Source: Proteobacteria bacterium UBA6920
Lineage (GTDB): Bacteria; Pseudomonadota; Gammaproteobacteria; SG8-11
Direction: 5' to 3'
Assembly (NCBI GenBank): GCA_002448875.1
Contig: DKAS01000006.1
Coordinates: 22,177 to 39,795, forward strand
DNA: 17,619 nt
Under the pieces are notes generated by a model that saw nothing but the letters and a program-made list of their open reading frames with translations, made no database searches and was not told where the DNA came from. The translations under genes and the position numbers were made by a program. The stretch's first letter is position 1. Each line of letters starts with the position of its first letter. Positions 7,184-16,400 of the stretch are shown here, one piece after another.

Positions 7184-7888
7184 TCACCCGGTAGATAATC
7201 GCCCGACCCCAGGGCGAACCCACATCATTTCATTGCCGCCGCGTTGCAGCTCATAATCTACTTCCACGATCTCCACCGACATTCCGCGGTCTTCGAGCTC
7301 ACCCACCATCCGCTCCACATACGGTGACCGAGCCAGGGACAAAGTCAGCAGGGGGAATATTCGCACCTCGGCAGCCACTCTCAGCATTTCCAAAATCGCC
7401 GCCAGGTGAAACTCATAGTTCAAGTGATCAGAATAAAGAAATAACAGGTGCGAACACAAGGCGAGATCGTAATGCCTGTCGCCGAATTCCAGGCACGGTA
7501 ATTCGCCGACCACATAACGCCCCTCCCTCTTCCCTCGCTCGTAGTCCTCGAAAAAATTCCTGGCCACCTCCACCCTGGCTTCTTTCAATGCGTCCGGCGA
7601 GCGGTGATAAGACCACACCCAATCTTCCTGGCTGGCCCGTACCTGTTCAATGATCTTATCGACGACGGCATAAAACTGCCCCTCTATTTCACCCGCGCTG
7701 AGCTGGTAAACGGGATCAACAGACACGACAATGTTACCCAGCCCATGCATTTCGGCGTTAAAGCTGGCGGGCCCATCACCCACTCCTACTATTTTTCCGC
7801 CCAGATCAGTGTCAGACAGGGAGACCATGCGCCGATATTCATCCAAAGATCGGCCAAAAGGTACTATTTTTTCGAGTGTGACAGCCAT
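7184..7888 (-). CDS. Class I SAM-dependent methyltransferase-like protein, 234 aa
   Basis: Residues 33-44 (IVGVGDGPASFN) form a glycine-rich motif I at the end of the first strand of a Rossmann methyltransferase. Asp58 in VVSVDP is the expected acidic residue that binds the ribose. YDLALCSHLLFLYS (residues 140-153) corresponds to motif IV, and the helix EFHLAAILEMLRVA follows as in this fold. The chain ends with a strand pair around VEIVEVDYELQRGGNEMM. I recall this as a widespread but uncharacterised methyltransferase group; the methyl acceptor is unknown. The start is ATG at 7888 with AAGGGA seven bases upstream. It begins 49 bases after the membrane-protein gene, so the two may be co-transcribed. 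Confidence 0.82.
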   Translation of the reverse strand: MAVTLEKIVPFGRSLDEYRRMVSLSDTDLGGKIVGVGDGPASFNAEMHGLGNIVVSVDPVYQLSAGEIEGQFYAVVDKIIEQVRASQEDWVWSYHRSPDALKEARVEVARNFFEDYERGKREGRYVVGELPCLEFGDRHYDLALCSHLLFLYSDHLNYEFHLAAILEMLRVAAEVRIFPLLTLSLARSPYVERMVGELEDRGMSVEIVEVDYELQRGGNEMMWVRPGVGRLSTG

Positions 7889-7937
7889 GGGTATCCCTTT
7901 AATCCGTTAGTTGTTGTTATCTGTCGTTCCATCGGCA

Positions 7938-8717
7938 TCACTTCTTGACACCAGGCTCCGGCGGATTGTCGCGCCTCAAGGGATGATAACGCTCCCGCGT
8001 CTCGTGCGCGAACCACGGAAGAACATGACTGGCCATGACCCACGAAACGCCGAATGCCGCGAGGCCGGCGAACTCCGCCCAAAATACGAATGTCTGCCAC
8101 CACGAGCTAATACTCCCGCCGCTTAAGTAGTCGTAGATCAATGCGCCAATAGCAGCGATAATAGCCGCGAGGCAGATGAGATAGATGGGCATACGGCGCC
8201 TGGCGGCCTTACGGCGTTCATCCTCCTTTTTCTTCGCGCGCGCGAAGAAGATGTAGCAAAAGGCGGCCAATATGCCAAACATAATAAGAGCCGACGTATA
8301 GTGAGCCCCCTTGATCTCCTGAAAATGCAGCAGGCACTGACTTACATTCGGGTATCGGCTGGAATCTTCGCCGAGGCACTGCAGCATCGCCTCCCCCTTG
8401 CTTTCCGCTTCGCTCGCACAGTCGCAGGGAAACGTCGCCACGCCAATGGCGGCGATCGCGGCAATCTTGCTCAGCCACTTTTCTATTATCTGCTCGCCAT
8501 TATAGGCGATCAGAAAGCCGGCGATAAAGAACAGAGATCCGACGAAAAAATTCCTCGGCCAGTCGCCCGAGAAATAAGCACCGCTGATCGACGTCAGCGA
8601 CCAGGGCGACATCGCCTGCACCAGGACCGCAAGCCCGATGGCGATACCGCCGATCAGCAAACGCAGGGTTCTGACGTCGACACTCGGTTTAGCCGTTTCC
8701 CCCAACAAGTTCGACAT
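7938..8717 (-). CDS. Six-helix integral membrane protein, possibly DUF998-like, 259 aa
   Basis: Hydrophobic helices appear at about residues 17-36, 55-72, 82-98, 140-158, 176-196 and 206-230. A loop between the third and fourth holds Cys98, Cys100, Cys114 and Cys128, and a strongly basic loop (ARAKKKEDERRKAARRR, residues 159-175) follows the fourth, marking that side as cytoplasmic. The order of a RNFFVGSLFF helix, then an AAIGVATFP helix, then a His/Ser-bearing helix recalls DUF998-type proteins, but this assignment is tentative. The ATG at 8717 is preferred over those at 8723 and 8774 because GGAG lies 7 bases before it. The cysteine-rich extracytoplasmic loop could form two disulfides. Function unknown. 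Confidence 0.75.
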   Translation of the reverse strand: MSNLLGETAKPSVDVRTLRLLIGGIAIGLAVLVQAMSPWSLTSISGAYFSGDWPRNFFVGSLFFIAGFLIAYNGEQIIEKWLSKIAAIAAIGVATFPCDCASEAESKGEAMLQCLGEDSSRYPNVSQCLLHFQEIKGAHYTSALIMFGILAAFCYIFFARAKKKEDERRKAARRRMPIYLICLAAIIAAIGALIYDYLSGGSISSWWQTFVFWAEFAGLAAFGVSWVMASHVLPWFAHETRERYHPLRRDNPPEPGVKK

Positions 8718-8869
8718 TTTCATTCTCCATAATGAACCAGCCACATGCGCCCAAGGGCAAATGACGCTTTCCAACGAACGCCCTGCAACATTGATAACAC
8801 GAAAAACAATGCCTGCAGGACTTCACTCCCCTTTCGCTGCCCGCCAGAGATAGATCGCGGACTTTTTTG

Positions 8870-9286
8870 TCAGTTTCGCGTATATACGTATAAAATCGGC
8901 ACCAGCTGATGACCAAAATCCAAAACGGTTGATTTTTCGTCACCACCGAGCAGCTCAAAATGAGTTGCACTCGGAAATATCTTTTCACCATTGGCAAGAA
9001 TGGCAACGATTTCCCGATTGGAAAGCGTCCTCGTTCCGGAGGCAATATTTCTCAACGAAACTACCGCAATTCGGGCACCCTTTTCGTTGCTGAGAAATAT
9101 TTGGCTGACAACCTGGAAATCGCTTCGCGCCGGCTCTACATCCTCATCGACATAGAATTTGAATTTGTCCCTGTTTGCAATAACGGGATCATAAGAAAAT
9201 ACGCCCGTAGAATCGAGATCAGAAGCCAAGGCGACGGACGAAGCGAAACACAATATCGCTAAACAAACGCTGGCTATCCCTTTCAT
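8870..9286 (-). CDS. Small exported hypothetical protein, 138 aa
   Basis: Residues 1-21 form a classical Sec signal peptide (MKGIASVCLAILCFASSVALA), with cleavage expected before SDLD. The mature part of about 117 residues alternates charged and hydrophobic residues in a beta-rich pattern and contains one long strand-turn-strand region (ISLNEKGARIAVVSL-like, around residues 62-78). It has no cysteines. I recognise no family. The start is ATG at 9286 with GGAGG upstream. The start codon overlaps the stop of a 15-codon leader ORF in an ATGA arrangement, so translation may be coupled. It follows a lipoprotein gene by about 100 bases, in a run of exported or membrane proteins. Confidence 0.75.
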   Translation of the reverse strand: MKGIASVCLAILCFASSVALASDLDSTGVFSYDPVIANRDKFKFYVDEDVEPARSDFQVVSQIFLSNEKGARIAVVSLRNIASGTRTLSNREIVAILANGEKIFPSATHFELLGGDEKSTVLDFGHQLVPILYVYTRN

Positions 9287-9330
9287 TCCTTTACCCCTCC
9301 GTTTTTACCGACACCGATACAGTGTAACAT
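9283..9330 (-). CDS. Short leader ORF, 15 codons, overlapping the next start
   Basis: ATG at 9330 is preceded by AGGAG at 8 bases and opens MLHCIGVGKNGGVKE. The TGA stop overlaps the ATG of the exported protein as ATGA. The ribosome site of the downstream gene (GGAGG) lies inside this small frame. This layout is typical of translational coupling, where ribosomes on the leader expose or feed the next start. Whether the peptide itself matters is unknown. It could be chance, given the short length. Confidence 0.4.
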   Translation of the reverse strand: MLHCIGVGKNGGVKE

Positions 9331-9392
9331 CACTCACTCTCCTGGGATCAAACTTATCCGCCCGAAAGCCGCACGTTGCATACTACCGGCCA

Positions 9393-9965
9393 CTATTTGT
9401 ATTCTATCGTCATCAGCAACTCACCCAAAGGTTCGCTCACCAACGATTTCGTCGTGGCCAGTTCCTTGCACTCGCCTTTATCCCAAAGGCGCTCCGCAAT
9501 GGGTGAACCCACCGCCGCCACGATAGAATCGAATGCAAAATAGTCACGGACGCTCGGATCACTTTCCATCACCGCTTTCAGCGATTCAGCCATTACTTTT
9601 ACTGAATCATGAAAGTCATAAGTGTTGTCTGGCTCATAGTTGCAATGCTTCGCCACGAACAGCCAGTCATGCACGATATACGCAGGCGCATAACCCCAGG
9701 GAGACAGTCCTTTGACACCCCAAAGAAATCTCGGAATTGAGCCGCCATCGGTGTACATGATGCCAGGATGGATAACTTGGCCATCATTACGCGTGAATGT
9801 TAATGGGTTATCTTCATTGGGTATGAACAAAAAGTGGTCGTTCTTTACCCACCTAACATCTAATGCGCCGGCAAAGGTCCCATTTTTCGTTTCGTGGTAT
9901 GACTGTGATGCGCAACCTGATGCGAGAATGGCAACAACGGAAAGTATCAATGCTAAATATCGCAC
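9393..9965 (-). CDS. DUF1353 domain lipoprotein, 190 aa
   Basis: The N-terminus from the GTG at 9965 reads RYLALILSVVAILASGC after the initiator. The LASGC lipobox predicts lipidation at Cys18 and membrane anchoring facing the periplasm. The DUF1353 signature follows: TDGGSIPR (residues 72-79), then AYIVHDWLF (95-103). His99-Asp100 are the residues most conserved in this family. The biochemical role of DUF1353 is not established; I recall relatives in phage and prophage genomes. The GTG is preferred because AAGGAGG lies 5 bases before it and it leaves a compact signal peptide. The ATG at 9983 (196 residues) is the alternative, with a weaker site. The C-terminal third is acidic and has a single Cys in DKGECKE. 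Confidence 0.85.
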   Translation of the reverse strand: MRYLALILSVVAILASGCASQSYHETKNGTFAGALDVRWVKNDHFLFIPNEDNPLTFTRNDGQVIHPGIMYTDGGSIPRFLWGVKGLSPWGYAPAYIVHDWLFVAKHCNYEPDNTYDFHDSVKVMAESLKAVMESDPSVRDYFAFDSIVAAVGSPIAERLWDKGECKELATTKSLVSEPLGELLMTIEYK

Positions 9966-10092
9966 AACTTCCTCCTTGTTCATTATTTGCCTATACCTGC
10001 GGCCAGCTCATCAACCGATGCGCAAGGACTACCCTATCAAGAGATAATCGGGCACAATGGCCTACAAAATTAGGCATTCAATATCAACAAGA

Positions 10093-10404
10093 CTAGGCTC
10101 CCCCGCCACCCGAACTTGGTGGAACGCCAGTATCATAAACGTGACCGCAGCTTGGGCAGCTGTAAATACAGGTTCGGTTTCCAAAAAATCTCATTTTCGA
10201 ACCGCACCTTTCACATTTTGATTTAACTACCGCACCAGCAATTGAAATCATAAAAACATTAGCAAGATAAATAAATATTACCTTATAAGCAATCTCATTA
10301 TCTAAATAATGTTTTAAAGCTGCGATTACGAATAAGACGAATGCCACAATAGAGACGACACGAGGATAGGTATGAAAAACCCGCCAGTGTTTTTCAGGTG
10401 TCAT
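10093..10404 (-). CDS. Small membrane protein with C-terminal zinc ribbon, 103 aa
   Basis: Two hydrophobic helices (about residues 15-31 and 38-60) form a hairpin. It is followed by CERC (Cys64, Cys67) and, after a 15-residue loop, CPSC (Cys83, Cys86), the two knuckles of a zinc ribbon. The tail is Gly/Ser-rich (PPSSGGGGA). Such proteins are common and mostly uncharacterised. The ATG at 10404 is preferred over the one at 10452 because AGGGG lies 8 bases before it. It is the first gene of the minus-strand run. Codon use here is more AT-rich than in genes to the left. Confidence 0.7.
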   Translation of the reverse strand: MTPEKHWRVFHTYPRVVSIVAFVLFVIAALKHYLDNEIAYKVIFIYLANVFMISIAGAVVKSKCERCGSKMRFFGNRTCIYSCPSCGHVYDTGVPPSSGGGGA

Positions 10405-11151
10405 AGTTTGGTCCCCTGGTAGCCACCGCATACATAGTACTTGCATTCTCAATTCGCCGCCAGAAGATGAATCAGATTACAGTCCGCGATTTTGGGATCG
10501 TAGGCTAAGAATCCCCTACCTCCTCGGTGCCTGCCACCTGGCGTTAAACACATTCGGCGGCCAACCTTAGCTGCTTTTCTGCTCGGGTTGAGAGTTCCTT
10601 TCTCAATAGTTGCAGAACTCGTAGTGAAGCGCCGGGTGGTGGCAACATTTCGTAATTCGCCATGTGAACGTATTCAGCATCGCGGCAGACACTCCACTTA
10701 TTGGCGATAGTTTGCTGCGATAGCCGAACCTGATCCGCTGAGACCCAAAGGTGCGGGGCAGGCAATGACGGCGTATCGCAGTGGATTTTTTCAACAGCTT
10801 GGGTTTTCAGAAGGACACTGCATTGAGTACCACAATTTCTCGGCTTTAGCCTGGTATCGGATTATCTTCGGAATGATCCCGCTCTGATCCTTCCGGGACA
10901 AACTGATCCAGGGCGTTTCCTGAATTGGAAAAACGAAACCAGAAACGCCGCGACTAAATTATCCCAGCGATACGATCGGTTATTAATGGCAGAAGGTTTG
11001 TGCACGGTACAGTCGCTGACTGCCCATGAAATACTCAGTAATTGAACGAATTAACGTTACAAGGACCGGGTGGTATCAATTGATAAGCTGAAAAATCTTT
11101 CCGTTATCCAAAGACGTGGATCCAACCACTCGAAAAAGGTAGAGATAGGTC
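10405..11151. other. Gene-poor stretch between the two divergent gene sets
   Basis: These 747 bases separate the minus-strand cluster from the plus-strand flavodoxin-like gene, so promoters for both sides should lie here. No convincing promoter pair was found. TTGATA near 11079 is a possible -35 box, but nothing good lies at -10. Short minus-strand frames at 10544-10765 and 10603-10794 start only with TTG, overlap each other, and look like noise. The one recognisable piece is a plus-strand fragment at 10822-10887 resembling the end of UppP. Confidence 0.6.
10822..10887 (+). pseudogene. Possible C-terminal fragment of undecaprenyl-diphosphatase (uppP/bacA)
   Basis: One plus-strand frame ends in EYHNFSALAWYRIIFGMIPL followed by TGA. 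Many UppP proteins end with a helix of the form H-S-F-x-x-F-A-W-Y-R-I-I-F-G-L, so the match is specific over about 15 residues. Upstream, the same frame loses resemblance and meets a stop at 10708. No start or catalytic motif is present. It would be a relic left by rearrangement. The match is from memory and short, so chance is possible. Confidence 0.33.
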
Positions 11152-12495
11152 ATGATCCTCACCATTCGGTCTTCACTTGGCGGTAACAGGATCGAATCTC
11201 AGGTGCTGGAGACCCTGCGGCATGAGGGCGTTGACTATCGGTTTCACGATCTAACCGATGAGCGCTATGCCCCTTGTGACGGCTGCTTCGAGTGCTGGTT
11301 TTCAACTCCCGGTCTGTGTAAAAGCAAGGACGGCAGCAACGCCCTGATGCGGGATATTATCAGGTCCGACGCGATACTATTTCTCGCCAAACCGAGATTC
11401 GGCGCCTGGGATGCCTATGCCAAAGCCGCGCTGGATAAGGCACTGGGTCTTCTTTCACCGTTCTTTATCGAAATCAACGGTGAGACTCGTCATCGGAAAC
11501 GCTATGAACATTATCCGCAATGGGCGGTACTGGCCAGCGTTCCGGAGGATTGTCCCGAAGACGAAATACAGGCCTTTCGCATGCTGGTTGACCGTAATAC
11601 TTTTAATGCGCAGACGAAACTACCTTGGATTGAATTTGTCCACGATACCGTCGCGGCGGACAGGCTGGAGAACCTGGTTACCGATGCATTGCTTTATATT
11701 TCGCGTCCTGATGTCAGCGCTAGACATGCTCTAATCGACCCCCTGCCGCCGCGTCCAGATACCACGGGACCGGAATTGAGCATGCGCCGAGCGATACTGC
11801 TGATCGGCAGTGCCAAGCCCCGCGGCACCAGCGCCTCGGAAGCGCTGGGCGACGCGCTGATCAGGCGTCTGCGCTCCAGGCACTGGCGATGCGAAAAATA
11901 TTTCATGTTACGCATGACCAAGCTGGGCAGACAGGGTTCGCCAAAACTGGTGACGGCGGTACAGAATGCATCATTGCTGGTTATCGCCTGCCCGGTATAT
12001 TACAACAGTCTGCCGGCCCTGATACTCAAGGGGCTGACTGACCTGGCCGACAGCCTTCCCCGCGGAACCGCCCTGCCCGCGGTGCTGCCAATCATTCAAT
12101 GTGGTTTTCCCGAATCCACCCATACACGCCTCGCCGTCGGCATCATCGCGCGCGCGACGTCGGCGGCAGGCTTCCCCTGGGCCGGTCATCTGGCATTGGG
12201 CGAAGGCGCCATGATGGGAAATGGGGTTGACCTCGAAACGGACCGGCGTTTTAGAACACTGTGTAAATTATTCGATCAAGTCGCGGCCACGCTTGACCAG
12301 GGCCGGTCGGTGCCCGCCGCGTTAACTGCCTCACTGGCAAAACCGCTGGTAAGTCCACGGTTGTATCGCTGGATTGCGCAGGTACGGTGGGTAATGAGCG
12401 CATTGAGACGTCATGTTTTTTCTGATTTGTGGCAGCGACCGTTCGAAAACGAAGGGACACCCACCATATTAGACAAGCCACCCGCATTGAAATAA
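11152..12495 (+). CDS. Protein with two tandem flavodoxin-like (NAD(P)H:FMN reductase) domains, 447 aa
   Basis: The first domain (residues 1-190) begins with a strand and phosphate-loop-like turn (ILTIRSSLGGNRIES) and has PCDGCFECWFSTPGLC, placing Cys42, Cys45, Cys48 and Cys56 where many flavin oxidoreductases of this type have them. The second domain (212-400) restarts with RRAILLIGSAKPRGTSAS, a better phosphate loop, and continues with LLVIACPVYYNSLPALILKGLTD, the flavin-contacting loop and helix of NADPH-dependent FMN reductases. It lacks the cysteine motif. The two halves look like a duplication that diverged, giving perhaps two FMN sites in one chain. The tail (residues 400-447) is basic and unassigned. 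The start is ATG at 11152: an in-frame stop lies two codons upstream, and GATAGG precedes it. The gene stands alone on the plus strand. Electron acceptor unknown. Confidence 0.82.
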   Translation: MILTIRSSLGGNRIESQVLETLRHEGVDYRFHDLTDERYAPCDGCFECWFSTPGLCKSKDGSNALMRDIIRSDAILFLAKPRFGAWDAYAKAALDKALGLLSPFFIEINGETRHRKRYEHYPQWAVLASVPEDCPEDEIQAFRMLVDRNTFNAQTKLPWIEFVHDTVAADRLENLVTDALLYISRPDVSARHALIDPLPPRPDTTGPELSMRRAILLIGSAKPRGTSASEALGDALIRRLRSRHWRCEKYFMLRMTKLGRQGSPKLVTAVQNASLLVIACPVYYNSLPALILKGLTDLADSLPRGTALPAVLPIIQCGFPESTHTRLAVGIIARATSAAGFPWAGHLALGEGAMMGNGVDLETDRRFRTLCKLFDQVAATLDQGRSVPAALTASLAKPLVSPRLYRWIAQVRWVMSALRRHVFSDLWQRPFENEGTPTILDKPPALK

Positions 12496-12803
12496 TTATA
12501 AATCCCGTCGAACGGAACTCGACGCAGATAGATCGACTTTGGATCACGCCGATCTTCCCGCGCTAGTATCGAGACCAGGATTGATTCCTGACATATTGAC
12601 GGCAGCCGTACCACACTTCAAAACCAAGTTCTCCTGCACCGATTGGGCGATAACGGCGAATCTTTGTTTCGTTGAAAAACTGAAAGACCGATGTTTGTAA
12701 TTTGGCATGAAAGCCTGCATTGAACTCTATTGCGGCGCCTAGTACAAGCATTTGCCCTCGCATGTCTCTTGCAGGTTTTGCTGCCTGCTGGAACAAAAGT
12801 GTT

Positions 12804-13025
12804 TTAAAATGTCTGGTCTCGTTGAACCCGCGGGGATCGGCTTATCATGTCCTGGTTACGTTTGGCCTGATGCCCCCAGTCGCCAAGCAACTGCGGCGCG
12901 CACCCAATCTTTGCTGCAAACTTATTCAGTGCCGCCCATCGAGAATCGTAATCCTCCTGATGGTCAGATACCATGCTCGCCACCTGTTCCTGGACTTCCG
13001 TGGACTACCTTGTCGTCTTACTCAT
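12804..13025 (-). pseudogene. IS3-family transposase OrfA remnant
   Basis: From ATG at 13025 the frame reads MSKTTR, then an in-frame TAG, then a further 66 codons including EQVASMV, DYDSRWAALNKFAAKIG, then CAPQLLGDW and HQAKRNQDM. This is the helix-turn-helix part of IS3-type OrfA proteins, whose usual form is SRWAAI...KIGC...L..W.RQ. The premature stop, the abrupt change after the region and the absence of an orfB catalytic domain on either side mark it as a dead fragment. No terminal inverted repeats were identified. Confidence 0.65.
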
Positions 13026-13050
13026 GACTCCATCCTGGCAAGAACTAGAG

Positions 13051-13069
13051 TCTCCGGTAATTCCGGAGA
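13051..13069. repeat. Perfect 7-bp inverted repeat
   Basis: TCTCCGG and CCGGAGA flank TAATT. It sits 26 bases upstream of the start of the IS3-type orfA relic (minus strand) and 330 bases upstream of the giant gene. It could be a hairpin in either transcript or a protein-binding site. No T run follows on either strand. Confidence 0.4.
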
Positions 13070-13401
13070 AATTCACATCCTGCGCTATTAACCAGATTTC
13101 CGGGTAATCATCGAATTAATCAGGGGTTCCCTGCTTGACAGAGAAGGCAGGCGAGGCGAGTATTAAAACAAATATAACCATTATTTGGATTTAGATGTAT
13201 ATCCAGATAATTTTCGTCCAACTTAAAACAAACGCGTTCGAATAAATTGTTGCGATAGGCACCTTTTAAGTTTCTTATGGCTGGCTTTTTTACTTAACGC
13301 TCTCTGTAAGTAAAATGCATCGCGTGCAAGAAGACAGCCTGGAGATGGGAAAATATTAAACTAAGCTGTTGTGTTGTAGCATGGCTCGGAAGGATACGAT
13401 C

Positions 13402-16400
13402 ATGACACAGACATTAAATGCTGTCAGCTATCTATACAAGAAATCCAATATCAATCTAGGTGCGCTATATCTTCATAGAGTAATATGTAAAAAGTTCGCA
13501 CATTATATAGTAGAGTTTTGTTTACCAGCGGTACTTTTGTTATCAGCCAGTTGCACCCAAATTATCAAGTTCCAGCCGAATGTACCAGAAGGTGGCCGGG
13601 CACAATCGTTATCAGTGAACTTGAATGACAATAATACGTTGATAGTTGCCTCGGAAACTGGCGGACTCTTCAGAACAAATAACGGAGGTAAAACTTGGAG
13701 CCACCTCAACAGCCTAAGGAGTTACCTGGGTCGTGATGTTGCTTATGCTCCCCACGATCATCAGACTGTCATCGCCACTACCGGCGGACGCTTCAGGATT
13801 AACGAAACAGGTATATGGCGTAGTATTGATGGAGGAACCACCTGGACCATTCCCAACGGGTCACGCTTGCCTGCCAGTAGTCGATGTGCTGATATTATCT
13901 CTGCCCACGGCATTTCATTTGCGCCAGATACTAGCCGGCTCTTTGTAGGAACAGATTGTGGACTTGCGATTAGTGACGACCTCGGCCAGTCGTGGACACA
14001 CATTGTTCTGGATCCCACCCAACCGGCGAATGCAGACAAGACTCAAAATCGGGTTTTGTCTGTACTCGCTCAAGCAGGAGGTAAAGTCATTGTCGCTGGA
14101 GAGGACGGTATCTGGCGCTCCCAAGATAGTGGAGCCACATGGCAAAAATCAACCACTGGCCCTGCAAGGTTACGCGGGGTCATCCACGGCCTTGCAGTAT
14201 CTCCATACGCCGGGGAACATATTTTCCTAGCTCATCGTAATGGTCAGCAGTCAACGCTCTACTTGTCCAATGATGGCGGCGAGAACTGGATTTCGATTAA
14301 AACATATGACCGTGACTGGGCTCGACCTCTGTTTGTACAAACGGTGAAGACTCCCTTGGGAACAACATCGGGCCAACAGCTGTACCAGGTTTATTTTGGC
14401 GAGGGTGTAAGGGTTCGCTCAGTCACCTTCATCCACCATGCGACTAATCCGACAAGTCAGAATAACTGGATTATTGTGCCGGAAAACCATGCCGATCCAT
14501 CTCAATTTGCAATCCATTCGAACGGCGCCCCCCCACTAATACTCGCAACCGATGGGGGACTGCACAAACAAGGGCCTTCACTATTTCTACTTAAGGAGAA
14601 TGGCGGAGATGTTCATATTCACACATTGAATCCCAATGGCGTGGTCGGTGCGGAAATAGAGCGACATAGCTGGTCTAATGGCTGGACAACTGCGTCTTTC
14701 TTCGAAATCGGCGGGAGTTACTACCTATTTTTATTGAAAGAAAGCGATGGTACGGTGCATATCCATCGCATCAACGTTGACGGTTCCGTCGGCCCTCAAG
14801 TTGATAACGAAAATTGGTCCAGTGGCTGGACGCAGGCAGTACCTTATTCAGTTGGAAACGCGTCCTTTCTGTTTCTACTAAAGATGAGTAGCGGCAATGT
14901 CCATATTCATCAGCTGCTATCCAATGGTAAAGTTGGATCGCAGGTAGAGCAACATAGCTGGTCAAACGGCTGGTCCACTGTGTCCTTCTTCGAGGCGGAC
15001 GGAAACACATACCTATTTCTCCTGAAAGAAAGTGACGGTACCGTACACATACATCGCATGAATGAAAACGGTTCTGTTGGCCCTCAAGTCGACAGCAAAA
15101 ATTGGTCAAGTGGCTGGACGCAGGCTGTTCCTTATTCGGTTGGAGACGCGTCTTTTCTGTTTCTGCTGAAGGGGAATAATGGCACCGTCCATATACATCA
15201 ACTGTTATCCAATGGAAAAGTTGGTTCGGAGGTAGAGCAACATAACTGGTCAAGTGGCTGGTCCACTGCGTCCTTCTTCAAGGTCGACGGGAGCACTTAT
15301 CTCTTTCTACTAAAGGAAAGTGACGGTACGGTGCACATACATCGCATGAATGAAAACGGTGCCGTTGGCCCTCAAGTCGATAATAGAGACTGGTCCAGTG
15401 GTTGGACACAAGCAGTACCCTATTCGGTTGGTCAATGGCAACTTACTGGTGCGGGGCCAAAAGGCTACAACGCGCTACAGCTTACAGAGATCACTGGCCA
15501 AGAGGTGAGTGGTACTAATTCACATCTGGACTTATATTATGGAACGCAGGACAACAAGATTTATGGTTCCGCCGATGGCGGGACTAGCTTTCCTTATAGC
15601 CGCTGCTGTGAGGGCTTCTTCTTACGTGTCCCTCCTAAAAGCGTGAATCATTCAACATCTAAAGTGACCGGCGTCAAGTGTGGCGGGTGTATGAATTTTA
15701 TTACCGATGAGCATTTGCAAAATATCGGCTCTTGGCCGAATCCACCTGACGGGGACGCCAATCCAGATGATGTTGATGGTAATCCCTTTGCGTTGCCAAC
15801 ACCAGGGCACTACATTCAGAGGACCTTGAATAATGACGAGGACCCGATCGTCCACACTTTTAAACTCACAACCGACTACGGAGCTACTTGGGCTTCAGCC
15901 TACACCATCGACCCCCCACCGGCGGCGCGACCGATCATCAGCGGTTCCCCGATGGATCCCATCATTTATCAAGCCGTCGTACGTCCCGGCGGCACACCAG
16001 ACGGACTCCCGAAGCTAGGCCTTAAACGTATTAGCGGTCTTTACAGTGTTACTGGAGCGACACTCGACGATGCTGATGTTACTGGCTTGGGCAGTCTCGG
16101 CATCTTTCCAACTATGTTTGCATGGTACTCTGTCTTTGGTGTTGATCCTTGGGATACAGATCATTTAATAGCGCCGGATATTGAAACCGACCAGATGAAG
16201 TATAGTTACGACGGCGGAAAAACTTGGTACGTCAACACCGCACTCACCAATCTCGTAACCAGAAATGGTACGTACCTTTTCCGAATTAATCGCTTTCCAA
16301 TGGTTACTACCATTGGTTTCGATCCCTATTCACGTTGTCATATTCTAGTAGGTACTGCGCAGAATGGCATCCTTAGGTCCACCAACGGCGGTAAAAGCTG

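Larger units (their letters stand above)
12496..13401. other. Gene-poor stretch with insertion-sequence relic and the upstream region of the giant gene
   Basis: About 900 bases lie between the flavodoxin-like gene and the giant repeat protein. They hold a decayed IS3-type orfA on the minus strand (12804-13025). There is a 6-bp hairpin CGTCGA/TCGACG at 12506-12524 just past the flavodoxin-like stop, with no T run, and a perfect inverted repeat at 13051-13069. AT-rich DNA from 13130 onward probably contains the promoter of the giant gene. TTGACA at 13135 is the best -35 candidate, but TATTAA follows at a 20-base spacing, too far to trust. A minus-strand frame at 12563-12796 was not recognised. 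Confidence 0.6.

Noticed and set aside
10453..10560. GTTAAAC near 10546 as an integron attC end
   Set aside because: No matching partner core or imperfect inverted repeat was found within the expected distance, and neighbouring gene gaps have no attC-like sites.
10544..10794. Short minus-strand frames of 73 and 63 codons
   Set aside because: Both start only at TTG without a ribosome site, overlap each other in different frames, and resemble nothing I know.
12563..12796. Minus-strand 77-codon frame after the orfA relic, considered as orfB
   Set aside because: It has no DDE-transposase motif or resemblance to the OrfB N-terminus, and it cannot be assigned.
14771..15253. Minus-strand frame of 160 codons
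   Set aside because: It is a repetitive shadow of the tandem 144-bp units in the giant gene.
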